Positions 20,036 through 28,754 of a stretch of 64,000 nt of DNA are shown here, piece after piece (within the stretch, counting starts at the first letter, position 1; every line of letters starts with the position of its first letter). The DNA lies in contig CALNWN010000001.1 of assembly GCA_940746715.1 (NCBI GenBank), positions 1 through 64,000 on the forward strand, in the 5' to 3' direction. The notes beneath the pieces are model-generated. The model was given only the letters and a program-made list of their open reading frames with translations. It searched no databases and had not been told where the DNA came from. The translations under genes and the position numbers were made by a program. The DNA is from an uncultured Paraburkholderia sp. (GTDB lineage: Bacteria > Pseudomonadota > Gammaproteobacteria > Burkholderiales > Burkholderiaceae).

Positions 20036-21224
20036 GCCTCCGGCCGCGGCCACCTGAAGCCATCTGAAGCTCTCGGTGGCCGCTCAACGCGCCGCCGCGC
20101 CGAGCCGGCTGCGCACAAAAATAGCGATAGATGCGCGAGCGCACGCGCCACCGGTACAGCGCCGGAATGAGCCGCATCGCGGGAAAGAGCAGCACGGCCA
20201 CCGGCAGCAGCAACACGAGCGTACGGTCGCCGATGCTCGCGAGCCAGAACGGCAGCGTCCGGTATAAAAAGCTCTTGCCCGTGCGGTAGTAGCGCTGCGC
20301 GTCTTCGCTGATCTGATATTCATGGGCGACCGGGCTCGGGAACTGTCCGGCGTGCTGCAACAGGCCGGGCATGCCGTGCACTTCCTGCGCCGCTTCGATC
20401 AGCAGATCGGAGATAGCCGGATGCAGGTTGGTTCGCGCGACCAGCTCGACCGTCGGGCTGATCAGATACACGGTCTCGGGCGGAATCTTGTGCCGCAGAT
20501 CGAGCACGCTAGGCGGCAGATCGATCTGATCCAGATACGGAAAGAGCCGCGTATAGGCAGCCGCTTCGTCGAAATTCATCACCGAAATGCCGGGCACGCG
20601 AAGCAGGCGCAGCATCAGCCCGCGCGTGGCGGAATCGCCGCTCAGAATGGCCGCGTCGACGTCGCCCGTCACGAGCGTCGTATCGCCGCCGGGCAAAATG
20701 CCGTTTGCGTCGAGCAGCTGCAGCGCGAGCAGGCGCGTGCCGCTGCCTTCACGGCCCACCGCAATCCGCTTGCCTTCGAGTTGGGACAGCTGCGTCACGC
20801 CGGTGCCGCGGTAGAACACCACGACCGGCACATAAAACACGCTGCCGAGCGACATCAACGACGACGTATCGAGCCCGTTCGCCACACCGCCCTGCACGAG
20901 CGCGAGGTCGACGTGCTGCTTCGGATCCAGCAGGCGCTGTAGGTTTTGCACCGAGCCGTCGGATTCCAGCACGTTCAGCGTGATGCCGTTTTGCGCGAGA
21001 ATCTTCTTGTATTGTTCGGCGGCGACGACAAACGAGCTGTCGCGCGGACCCGCGCTCAGCGTGATGGTTTTCGGCGGCGCGGGGTCGACGAGCCAGACGA
21101 TCAGCGTGACGACCAGCACGATCAGCGCGGCGGCGACGATATAAGGCAGCGTGTGATCGCGCCACTCGGCGTGTAGCGGATCGCGGGGAAACTGCGGCGG
21201 ACGGCGCGGACGCTGCGCTTTCAT
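20019..21224 (-). CDS. TAXI-family TRAP-type solute-binding protein, C-terminus replaced
   Basis: 401 codons, one open frame from ATG 21224. A membrane segment (LPYIVAAALIVLVVTLIVWLV, about residues 27-47) is followed by a TAXI-type binding domain: ITLSAGPRDSSFVVAAEQYKKIL, DLALVQGGVANG and KRIAVGREGSGT. A second hydrophobic pair (TLVLLLPVAVLLFPAMRLIPALYRW) follows. Family-like sequence stops near RSRIYRY at about 20125. The last ~35 residues are Arg/Gly-rich and look foreign, so the normal cytoplasmic C-terminal helix appears deleted next to proQ. The ligand is unknown. Confidence 0.75.
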   Translation of the reverse strand: MKAQRPRRPPQFPRDPLHAEWRDHTLPYIVAAALIVLVVTLIVWLVDPAPPKTITLSAGPRDSSFVVAAEQYKKILAQNGITLNVLESDGSVQNLQRLLDPKQHVDLALVQGGVANGLDTSSLMSLGSVFYVPVVVFYRGTGVTQLSQLEGKRIAVGREGSGTRLLALQLLDANGILPGGDTTLVTGDVDAAILSGDSATRGLMLRLLRVPGISVMNFDEAAAYTRLFPYLDQIDLPPSVLDLRHKIPPETVYLISPTVELVARTNLHPAISDLLIEAAQEVHGMPGLLQHAGQFPSPVAHEYQISEDAQRYYRTGKSFLYRTLPFWLASIGDRTLVLLLPVAVLLFPAMRLIPALYRWRVRSRIYRYFCAQPARRGGALSGHRELQMASGGRGRRLRLPA

Positions 21225-21490
21225 AGGCATTCGATGCGGTGGCCGGAATGGGGCCATTGTCCACTGCGGCAGGCGCAGTTGTCGTCGGCAGTTTGCTCTA
21301 TTGACGGCGCAATCGACCGACGGCGGTGCCGGCTTTGCGCACTCGCTGTTGGGTCTTTGTTGGGTCGCCGTAGTCGCGGCTTTACCGCATTCGCCCATGC
21401 CTTTGCTCATTCCTCGCAAAAGTCCTTTAATCGGGAAGCCATGCAATCGTTCCTGAAGCATGAGTCGTTAGCGTTACCGAGGAGACGATC

Positions 21491-21583
21491 GTGTTGTCCG
21501 CTGCATTGGATACATTGGGCGCGTTGGCGGCGCTGCTCAGCATCGCCGTGCATCTTGGATTCGCATTGAGGCGCAAGCGCTGA
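21491..21583 (+). CDS. Possible 30-residue membrane peptide
   Basis: GTG at 21491 preceded by GAGGAGACGATC. The peptide has a single hydrophobic helix (LGALAALLSIAVHLGFAL) and ends RRKR, consistent with a small inner-membrane protein with a positive cytoplasmic tail. It stops ten bases before a perfect hairpin at 21593. Reality rests on the ribosome site, helix and hairpin only. Confidence 0.45.
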   Translation: MLSAALDTLGALAALLSIAVHLGFALRRKR

Positions 21584-21592
21584 ATGCAGGTG

Positions 21593-21635
21593 AGCCCGCA
21601 GACACCGGCTCGAACGGAGCCGGTGTCTGCGGGCT
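21593..21635. terminator. Perfect 19-bp stem hairpin
   Basis: Bases 21593-21611 pair exactly with 21617-21635 over a 5-base loop. There is no T run on either side. It may act as a bidirectional terminator or RNA-stabilising hairpin for the small gene at 21491. Confidence 0.6.
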
Positions 21636-21811
21636 TGCCGATTGTTCGGTTCTCTTGACGTATCTATTCGCGGCCAGCCGCTTTATTCGCGCGGCCGCGC
21701 CCCCTGCATTGTCACCAGTGCCAGCGCCGCAGCGTCGTGCTGAAGCAGCGTGAGGGCCGCGAATCTCCGCGGCAACACGCCGGCGCCAACTCAATCAAGG
21801 GACATACGATC

Positions 21812-22354
21812 ATGAGCAAGCTTACAGGCAAGGTGGCAGTCGTAACGGGTGGATCGAAAGGGATCGGCGCGGCAATCGCGAAAGCGTTGGCCGCACAGGG
21901 CGCGTCGGTGGTAGTGAATTACGCGTCGAGCCGCGCGGGCGCAGACGAAGTGGTCGCCGCCATCACCGCCGCGGGCGGCAAGGCCGTGGCCGTCGCGGGC
22001 GACGTGTCGAAAGCCGCCGATGCAAAGGGCATTATCGACACGACCGTCGAAACGTATGGGCGCCTCGATATCGTCGTCAATAACTCGGGCGTGTAAGAAT
22101 TTGCGCCGATCGACGACATCACCGAAGAGCACTTCCACAAGCACTTCTCGGTGAATCCGGGCATGGTCGCGACCGAAGGCACGCATAGCGCCGGCATCAT
22201 CGGTTCGGACCTCGAAGCGTGGGCGCTCAGCACGACGCCGCTCGGCCGCATCTGCCAGCCGGACGATATTGCGGATGTGGTCACGTTCCTCGCATCCGAC
22301 GACGCACGCTGGCTCACCGGCGAAAGCATCATCGCGAGCGGCGGGTCGCGTTAA
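21812..22354 (+). pseudogene. SDR oxidoreductase with nonsense codon and catalytic-domain deletion
   Basis: Classical short-chain dehydrogenase of the glucose-1-dehydrogenase-like group. ATG 21812, cofactor loop [20 protein letters not shown], then in-frame TAA (22094-22096) where Tyr is expected. The same frame goes on with [17 protein letters not shown] and jumps directly to [16 protein letters not shown]: about 85 residues including the catalytic Ser and YxxxK are missing, in frame, near 22150. The end [14 protein letters not shown] is normal. Loss of the active site makes it non-functional irrespective of the stop. Confidence 0.88.
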
Positions 22355-22438
22355 GCCTGCGTCGGCTCGAGGTTGGCCCAGGGTTGGAGCAGCGATGACG
22401 AGCCGTTCGCTGCTCCAATAGAGCCATGCCGTACCAGC

Positions 22439-22467
22439 AAGCGGCGCCCGCGGGCGCCGCTTTTTTT
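22439..22467 (+). terminator. Intrinsic terminator
   Basis: AAGCGGCGCCC (22439-22449) pairs with GGGCGCCGCTT (22452-22462) around a GC loop, with seven T at 22461-22467. It ends the SDR transcription unit on the forward strand. Confidence 0.88.
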
Positions 22468-22469
22468 CG

Positions 22470-23258
22470 TCAGGCGCTTTCGGCCTCTTTCACCGAATCG
22501 GTGCCCGGCAACTGCACGGCAAAGAGCGCATCCAGCAGATTCGATCCTGGGCGCTCGGCGAGCCGCGTCAGCGATTCGATCATGCGCACCTGGCAGTCTT
22601 CCAGCGGAATCATGCGGATGCGCCGCGACTGATTGAATTCCGCGCGCACGATCACGCCCACGCCCATGCCCATGCCTTGCGCAACCGCTTCCTCGAGCGC
22701 TTCGCGGCCGTCCACATACATGACCGGCTCGACCTGCAGCGACTCGCGCACCAGTTCGATTTCCAGCAATTGCTGCGTGACCGATTGCGGCTCGCGGAAA
22801 ATCATCGGCTGCTGCACGAGCTCGCGATAGCTGAGCTTGCGTTTCTTCGCAACCGGATAGCGCACCGGCACCATGGCCACCAGCGGATCGCGCCGCAACA
22901 CGCGCGAGTGGAGCCGGCTATGCACCTGCGGCGCGGCGGTGATGGCGGCGTCGACGGCACTCGAGAGCACGCGCTGCATGCAGTCCGCCGCGTTGGCGAT
23001 GGACAGCGTCACCACGATGCCCGGATGCAGCTTGCGGAACGCGCTGATCAGCGCGACGGCGAGATCGGGCGCGTCCGCCGCGAGCTCGCCTCGCGCCGCG
23101 TGGTACCGCACCGAAGGCAGAAGCGGCCGTGCGGCGACCTCGCCGGGACTCACGAGCTGTTCGATCTCGAAGACGCGAATCTCCTGCGACCCGGCCTCTG
23201 CATACGCGAGCACCGTATTACTGGTGCCGAGGTCGATACCGACGCTGTACCGCTTCAT
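22470..23258 (-). CDS. Fusion ORF: Hsp70 N-terminus joined to a LysR effector-binding domain
   Basis: One open frame of 262 codons. Residues 1-63 are the start of a DnaK/HscC-like ATPase (KRYSVGIDLGTSNTVLAYA, the phosphate-1 loop). From about residue 66 the sequence becomes a LysR-type substrate-binding domain (AVALISAFRKLHPGIVVTLS, VDAAITAAP, DPLVAMVPVRYPVAKKRKLS) to the normal-looking end. The Hsp70 body and the LysR DNA-binding helix are both absent, so a deletion joined two same-strand genes in frame near 23065. Such a product could neither hydrolyse ATP normally nor bind DNA. ATG at 23258 is chosen by comparison with the family; 23267 is also in frame. Confidence 0.8.
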   Translation of the reverse strand: MKRYSVGIDLGTSNTVLAYAEAGSQEIRVFEIEQLVSPGEVAARPLLPSVRYHAARGELAADAPDLAVALISAFRKLHPGIVVTLSIANAADCMQRVLSSAVDAAITAAPQVHSRLHSRVLRRDPLVAMVPVRYPVAKKRKLSYRELVQQPMIFREPQSVTQQLLEIELVRESLQVEPVMYVDGREALEEAVAQGMGMGVGVIVRAEFNQSRRIRMIPLEDCQVRMIESLTRLAERPGSNLLDALFAVQLPGTDSVKEAESA

Positions 23259-23263
23259 CTCAG

Positions 23264-23305
23264 TCATGCATTGGCATTGCCGCGCACGTCGAATTCGACT
23301 TTCCA
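23264..23305 (-). pseudogene. C-terminal remnant of the gene upstream of the Hsp70 fragment
   Basis: The last codons RERWKVEFDVRGNANA end in TGA at 23266-23264, which overlaps a possible Hsp70 start (ATGA). In Burkholderia a DUF2760-type gene often precedes this Hsp70, which would fit, but the remnant is too short for certainty. It is cut at about 23305 by the truncated aldehyde dehydrogenase on the other strand. Confidence 0.35.
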
Positions 23306-24493
23306 GCGCTCGCGCGCATGGTGCAGCGGCACAGCCGCCTCTTCGCGGTGCTCGAAGCGCTCGACAACGGCAAGCCGATTCGCGAGACGCGCGACATCGA
23401 CATACCGCTCGTGGCGCGTCACTTTCTGCATCATGCGGGCTGGGCGCAGTTGCAGAACAGCGAGTTCGCGGACTACGCGCCGCTCGGCGTGATCGGCCAG
23501 ATAGTGCCGTGGAATTTTCCGCTTCTGATGCTCGCGTGGAAGATCGCGCCGGCTATCGCGACCGGCAACTGCGTCGTGCTGAAGCCGGCCGAATACACGC
23601 CGCTCACGGCGCTGATGTTCGCGGAGCGCGCCGGCTTGCCCGCGGGCATGCTCAATGTCGTGACCGGCGACGGTTCCACCGGCGCGGTGCTCGTCGACCA
23701 TCCTCACGTCGACAAAATCGCGTTCACCGGTTCGACGGAAGTGGGCAAGCTGATCCGCTTAGCCACGGCCGGCTCCGGCAAATCGCTGACGCTCGAACTG
23801 GGCGGCAAGTCGCTCTTCATCGTATTCGACGACGCCGACCTCGACGCCGCCGTGGAAGGCGTGGTCGACGCAATCTGGTTCAACCAGGGCCAGGTGTGCT
23901 GCGCGCGTTCGCGCCTGCTGGTGCAGGAGGGCGATGAAGCGCGCTTCATCGCGAAGCTCAAGCGCCGCATGGAGACGCTGCGCGTAGGCAAGTCGCTCGA
24001 GAAGAACATCGATCTCGGCGCGATTGTCGATCCGGTGCAACTGGAGCGGATTCGCTCGCTCGTCGAAAGCGGGCGGCGCGAAGGCAGCGCGATCTGGCAG
24101 GCGGGCGAGTCCGCGCTGCCTGCCGACGGCTCCTTCTATCCGCCGACGCTCGTCACGAACGTTGCGCCCGCATCGATTCTGGCGCAGCAGGAAATCTTCG
24201 GCCCGGTGCTGGTCACGATGAGCTTTCGCTCGCCGGACGAAGCCGTCGCGCTCGCCAACCATTCGCGCTATGGACTTGCCGCGAGCGTGTGGAGCGAGAC
24301 CATCGGCCGGGCGCTCGACGTGGCGCCGCGGCTCGCGGCGGGCGTCGTGTGGATCAATGCGACCAATCTCTTCGACGCGGCGGTCGGCTTCGGCGGCTAT
24401 CGCGAATCCGGCTATGGGCGCGAGGGCGGACGTGAGGGCATTTACGAATATCTCAAACCGCGCGCGTGGCTCATCCGAAGCGCCGGCCGGTGA
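23306..24493 (+). pseudogene. Aldehyde dehydrogenase, N-terminally truncated
   Basis: Homology begins abruptly at RHSRLFAVLEALDNGKPIRE, the position of roughly residue 100 in the family; the N-terminal part and normal start are missing. The rest is uninterrupted: VPWNFPLLMLAWKIAPA, FTGSTEVGK, LELGGKS with the general-base Glu, and the nucleophile in FNQGQVCCARSR. The end is GYGREGGREGIYEYLKPRAW. The upstream border is the remnant on the opposite strand. Its stop overlaps the GTG of the next gene, so it was the first surviving gene of the sugar operon. Confidence 0.85.
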
Positions 24494-25377
24494 GCGCGAC
24501 GCCACAGGTTTCGACCGCGGCGCCGAACATCGTGTCGATCGACCGCACGGCCAAGCTTTTTATCGGCGGCAAGCAGGTGCGGCCGGACAGCGGCTATTCG
24601 CTGGCGGTTCACGCCCCGGACGGCACGCCGGTCGGCGAAGTGGGCGAAGGCAATCGCAAGGACATACGCAACGCGGTGGAAGCGGCGCGCGCAGCGCACA
24701 AGTGGTCGCAGGCGAGCACGCATAACCGTGCGCAGGTGCTGTTCTACCTCGCGGAGAACCTCGCGGTACGCGCCGACGAATTCGCGCAGCGGCTCTGCGC
24801 GCGCAACGGCGCGACGCCGGAAGCGGCGCGTGCCGAAGTGGAGGCGTCGGTCACGCGCCTCTTCACTTACGCGGCGTGGGCCGACAAGTTCGACGGCGCG
24901 GTGCACACGCCGCCGCTGCGCGGCGTCGCACTTGCCATGCACGAGCCGCTCGGCGTGATCGGCATTGCGTGTCCGGACGAGGCGCCGTTGCTGGCTTTCG
25001 TTTCGCTGGTCGCGCCTGCGCTCGCAATGGGCAACCGCGTGGTGGTGCTGCCGGGCGAGGCCGGGCCGCTCGCGGCGACGGACTTCTATCAGGTCGTGGA
25101 GACATCCGACGTGCCGGGCGGCGTGGTGAACATCGTCACGGGCAGGCGCGCGGCGCTGCTGCCGGCGCTCGCGAAGCACGACGACGTGGATGCGCTGTGG
25201 TGCTTCGGCAGTGCGGCCGATGCGGCGCTCGTCGAACGTGAATCCGTCGGCAACCTGAAGCGCACCTTCACCGATTACGGCCACGCCTTCGACTGGTTCG
25301 ACCGTGCGAGCGAAGGCCGGCCGTTCCTGCGCCAGGCTGTGCAGGTGAAGAACATCTGGATACCGTACGGCGATTGA
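24490..25377 (+). CDS. Aldehyde dehydrogenase family protein, short form
   Basis: Intact frame, 295 residues, GTG start overlapping the previous stop (GTGA). It covers the N-terminal cofactor-binding half of an aldehyde dehydrogenase (LFIGGKQVRPDSGYSLAV, then a HEPLGVIGIACPDEAPLLAFV segment in place of the usual PWNFP, GNRVVVLPGEAGPL). It then ends KRTFTDYGHAFDWFDR and QVKNIWIPYGD. The nucleophilic Cys region is absent. Short partners of this kind occur paired with full-length enzymes in Burkholderia sugar operons, so this may be the normal form. A structural or regulatory partner role is inferred. Confidence 0.75.
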   Translation: MSATPQVSTAAPNIVSIDRTAKLFIGGKQVRPDSGYSLAVHAPDGTPVGEVGEGNRKDIRNAVEAARAAHKWSQASTHNRAQVLFYLAENLAVRADEFAQRLCARNGATPEAARAEVEASVTRLFTYAAWADKFDGAVHTPPLRGVALAMHEPLGVIGIACPDEAPLLAFVSLVAPALAMGNRVVVLPGEAGPLAATDFYQVVETSDVPGGVVNIVTGRRAALLPALAKHDDVDALWCFGSAADAALVERESVGNLKRTFTDYGHAFDWFDRASEGRPFLRQAVQVKNIWIPYGD

Positions 25378-25421
25378 CCGCGCAGCAGCGAATGCACGGC
25401 ACACAACATGAAGGAGACAAC

Positions 25422-25499
25422 GTGCCGAATACTCTCGACTTCCTGCCGTTGACGAACGCCGCGTCCTCGCACGCGCCGCGACGGAGGCGCGCGTCATGA
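25422..25499 (+). other. Short reading frame, probable gene remnant
   Basis: GTG at 25422 is preceded by a strong AAGGAGACAAC ribosome site. The 25-residue product starts PNTLDFLPLTNA and becomes Arg-rich, ending TGA inside the ATG of the kinase gene. The excellent ribosome site suggests that a real gene began here and has lost its body. Confidence 0.35.
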
Positions 25500-26464
25500 G
25501 CGCGCAGCAGCAGAGCGGACGCGTCGTCATTCTCGGCATCTACGTGACCGATCTGACGTTTCGCGCGGCGCGCATGCCGCTGATCGGCGAGACGATTGCG
25601 GGCTCGGCATTCGCGATGGGGCCGGGCGGCAAGGGTTCGAATCAGGCCGTGGCCGCCGCGCGCGCGGGCGCCGAGGTGGTGTTTTGCACGCGCATCGGCG
25701 ACGATGCATTCGGCTCGATTGCGCAGGCCACCTGGGCGCGCGAGGGCATCACGGCGCGCGCCACGGTGGCGGCTGGCGTCGCGACGGGCGCGGCGCATAT
25801 CTTCGTCGACGACACCACCGGCACGAACGCGATCATCGTCGCGCCAGGCGCCGCGGGGACGCTGTGCGCCGCCGACGTCGATGCGATAGAAGCCGACATT
25901 GCGGGCGCGCGTCTTCTTCGTGACGCAGCTCGAACAGCCGCTCGCGGCCGCGCGGCGCGGACTCGAAGTGGCGCGCAGGCATGGCGTCATCACCGTGTTC
26001 AATCCCGCGCCCGCCATGCCGCTCGACGATCACATCTTCCCGCTGTGCGACTACATCACGCCGAACGAAAGCGAGGCGGCGGCGCTCACGGGCGTGCAGA
26101 TATCGACTGTCGCGACGCCCGGCGCGCGGCCGACGTGCTGCTGGCCAAAGGCGTGGGCGCTGTCATCGTCACGCTGGGCGAAGGCGGCGCGTTGCTGCAT
26201 GACGCCGCGCAATCGGTCTGGCTGCCCGCGTTTCGCTGCGGTAACGTAGTGGAAACGGCGGGCGCGGGCGACGGCTTCACAGGCGGCTTCGCGGCCGCGC
26301 TCGCACGCGGCGAGAACGCGGTATCGGCGCTGCGCTTCGGTTGCGCGCTCGCGGGCATCTCGGTTACGCGCGCGGGCACGGCGCCTTCCATGCCGACGCT
26401 CGCCGAAGTAAATGAGGTGCTGAGTCGGCACAGCGAATCGAGCCGGTCAGCACAGGTGTCGTAA
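25496..26464 (+). pseudogene. PfkB-family carbohydrate kinase (ribokinase-like), two frameshifts
   Basis: Expected to phosphorylate the sugar taken up by the downstream ABC importer. ATG 25496. The substrate motif GPGGKGSNQAVAAARAGA is present. The frame breaks near 25912 and continues with FVTQLEQPLAAARRGLEVARR and the PfkB region DYITPNESEAAALTG. It breaks again near 26105 before LLAKGVGAVIVTLGEGGALL. The ATP-binding and catalytic-base motif ETAGAGDGFTGGFAAAL is intact. Joined length about 322. Context (CUT2 transporter, DeoR regulator) suggests a pentose or deoxysugar. Confidence 0.83.
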
Positions 26465-26504
26465 TCCATTCGTGCAGTAACGTGCAGTGCAGTGCAGGGA
26501 GATC

Positions 26505-27529
26505 ATGAGCGCCAGAAGTCTTCGTTTGCTGCGGGAAAACTGTTTGCCGACCGGCAACTGAATTTCCTTCTGATTGTCAATGTGCTCGTCGTGCTGGTCG
26601 CAACGTGGCTCTCGCGCGGCCAGTTCGTCGACATCGACAACCTTCAGTCGATGGGCGGCCAGCTCCCCCCGAACTCGGTCTACTCGCGCTCGGCATCATG
26701 CTGTCCATGATGTCCGGCAACGGCGACATCGACCTCTCCGGCGTCGGGCTCGCGAATCTGTCCGGTATGGTCGCGGCGATCGTGGTGCCGCGCTTCGTGA
26801 GCGGCGACGATTCGCCCCTGCTGTACACGTCGCTCTTCTGCGCGATCGTGCTGATCATGGGCTTGCTCGGCGGCCTGCTCAATGGTGTGGTGATCGCGCG
26901 CCTCAGGCTCACGCCGATTCTCTGCACGCTCGGCACGCAGCTGCTCTTCACCGGGTTTGCCGTGGTGATCAGCAACGGCGCCTCGGTGCACGTCGACTAT
27001 GTCGAGCCGCTGTCGGATATCGGCAACGGCACCGTGTTTCAGGTGCCCATTGCATTCTGCATCTTCATCGCCGCGGTGATTCTGCTGGGATGGCTGCTAA
27101 GGCGCAGTCCGTTCGCCCTGCGTCTCTATCTGATGGGCACGAATCCGAAAGCCGCGTTTTACGCGGGCATTCCGCGCGCGCGCATGCTCATCACCACGTA
27201 CGCGATGTGCGGCGTGCTCGCGTCGCTCGCCGGCCTCGTCAGCGCGACGCATACGTCGAGCGCGAAATGGGACTACGGCAACTCCTATCTGCTGATCACG
27301 ATTCTGATTGCGGGTGATGGGCGGCGTGAATCCGGCAGGCGGTTATGGACGCATCGTCTGTGTATTTTTTGCGGCGACGGTGCTGCAGTTTCTGTCGAGC
27401 CTCTTCAATCTGCTCGGCGTTTCGCAGTTTTTCGGCGACTGCGCATGGGGCTTCTTGCTGCTTTTGTCGCTCGCGTTCGCGGGCGGCGAACGGGTGCGCG
27501 CGATCTTCGGCTTCCGCTCACGCCGATAG
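26505..27529 (+). pseudogene. CUT2 sugar ABC transporter permease 1, three frameshifts
   Basis: RbsC-like membrane subunit. ATG 26505 after GGGAGATC. The first frame is lost within ten codons. The next frame gives FADRQLNFLLIVNVLVVLVA up to about 26665. A third frame carries most helices (LALGIMLSMMSGNGDIDLSG, LMGLLGGLLNGVVIARL, and the cytoplasmic-loop segment FALRLYLMGTNPKAAFYAGI). A final shift near 27312 leads to MGGVNPAGGYGRIVCVFFA and the end. Joined length about 340, normal. Function as a channel would be lost as read. Confidence 0.83.
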
Positions 27530-27687
27530 CGGCGCGGCCCCGAAGCGCTAACGCACGATAGCGGAGTATCGAAGGCAAAGCAGAGGCAACGGCAAAAGCA
27601 ACGATCGAGGCGAACAGGGTGCCCTGCCTGTTCGCGACGGCTGACACGGCCAGCACGGGCGACATCGAACGATAAAGGAGACATTGC

Positions 27688-28694
27688 ATGAAACTGACTC
27701 GACTGGGTGCCGCGATTGCAGCAGGCGCAGTGGCGGTGGGCGCGATCGCCGCGGCACAGGCTGCCACCAACGAGACCATCGTCACGGTCGTCAAGGTGAC
27801 GGGCATCAACTGGTTCAACCGGATGGACGAAGGCGTCAAGGAATTCGCGAAAGACAACCCCGGCGTGAGCGCTTACCAGACGGGTCCGGGCCGCGCGGAC
27901 GCGGCGCAGCAACTGAAGATCATCGAAGACCTGATCGCGAAGAAGGTCACCGCGATTGCGGTGGTGCCCTACGATCCGCCGACGCTCGAACCGGCGCTGA
28001 AGAAAGAGCGATGGACCGCGGCATCAAGGTCGTCACGCATGAAGCGGACAACGCGAAGAACACGATGGTCGACATCGAGGCGTTCGACAACACCGCCTAT
28101 GGCGCCGGCCTGAACGAAAGGCTCGCGTCGTGCATGCACGACGAAGGCAAGTGGGCGGTGCTGGTCGGCTCGCTCGGCAGCCGTTCGCAGGTGCAATGGG
28201 CGGACGGCGGCATCGGCAATGCGAAGGCGAAGTATCCCAAGATGAACCTCGTCGAGCCGAAGCTCGAAACCAATAACGACGGCGAGCGCGCCTATGAAGT
28301 CGCGAAAGAAGTGCTGCGCAAGCATCCGGATCTGAAGGGCTTCCAGGGCTCGTCGTCGCTCGATGTGATCGGCATCGGCCGCGCGGTGGAAGAGGCGGGC
28401 ATGCAGGGCAAGATCTGCGTGTACGGCACGGGTCTGCCCAACGAGGCCGGCAAGTTCCTGGAAAGCGGCGCGATCAACGGCATCGCGTTCTGGGATCCGA
28501 AGCTCGCCGGCATCGCGATGAACAAGGTCGCGAAGATGCTGGTGGACGGCAAGACGGTCGAGAACGGCGCGGACCTCGGCATTCCGGGCTACACGAAGGT
28601 GACGGTCGCCAAAGGGCCGGGCAAGGGCATCATCGTGCGCGGCCAGGGCTGGGTGAATGTCGACAAGTCGAACTACAAGCAGTATCCGTTCTGA
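27688..28694 (+). pseudogene. Sugar ABC transporter periplasmic binding protein, one frameshift
   Basis: Signal peptide of about 25 residues ([20 protein letters not shown], cleavage near AQA). Type 1 periplasmic binding domain of the RhaS/LsrB group: [42 protein letters not shown] frameshift near 28008 is followed by [20 protein letters not shown] and the rest to the stop at 28692. Joined length about 335. The break falls in the hinge between the lobes. A stem-loop separates it from the ATPase gene, usual where the binding protein is made in excess. Confidence 0.85.
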
Positions 28695-28709
28695 TTCCGC
28701 TGTTCATTT

Positions 28710-28736
28710 CGAGGCGTGTCCGCTGGGCACGCCTCG
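28710..28736 (+). promoter_or_regulatory. Intercistronic stem-loop in the sugar ABC operon
   Basis: CGAGGCGTGTCC (28710-28721) pairs with GGGCACGCCTCG (28725-28736), with one G-U pair and a 3-base loop, no T run. It lies between the binding-protein and ATPase genes and would protect the upstream mRNA segment or lower read-through. Confidence 0.6.
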
Positions 28737-28754
28737 GCACCGCGACTCATCATC

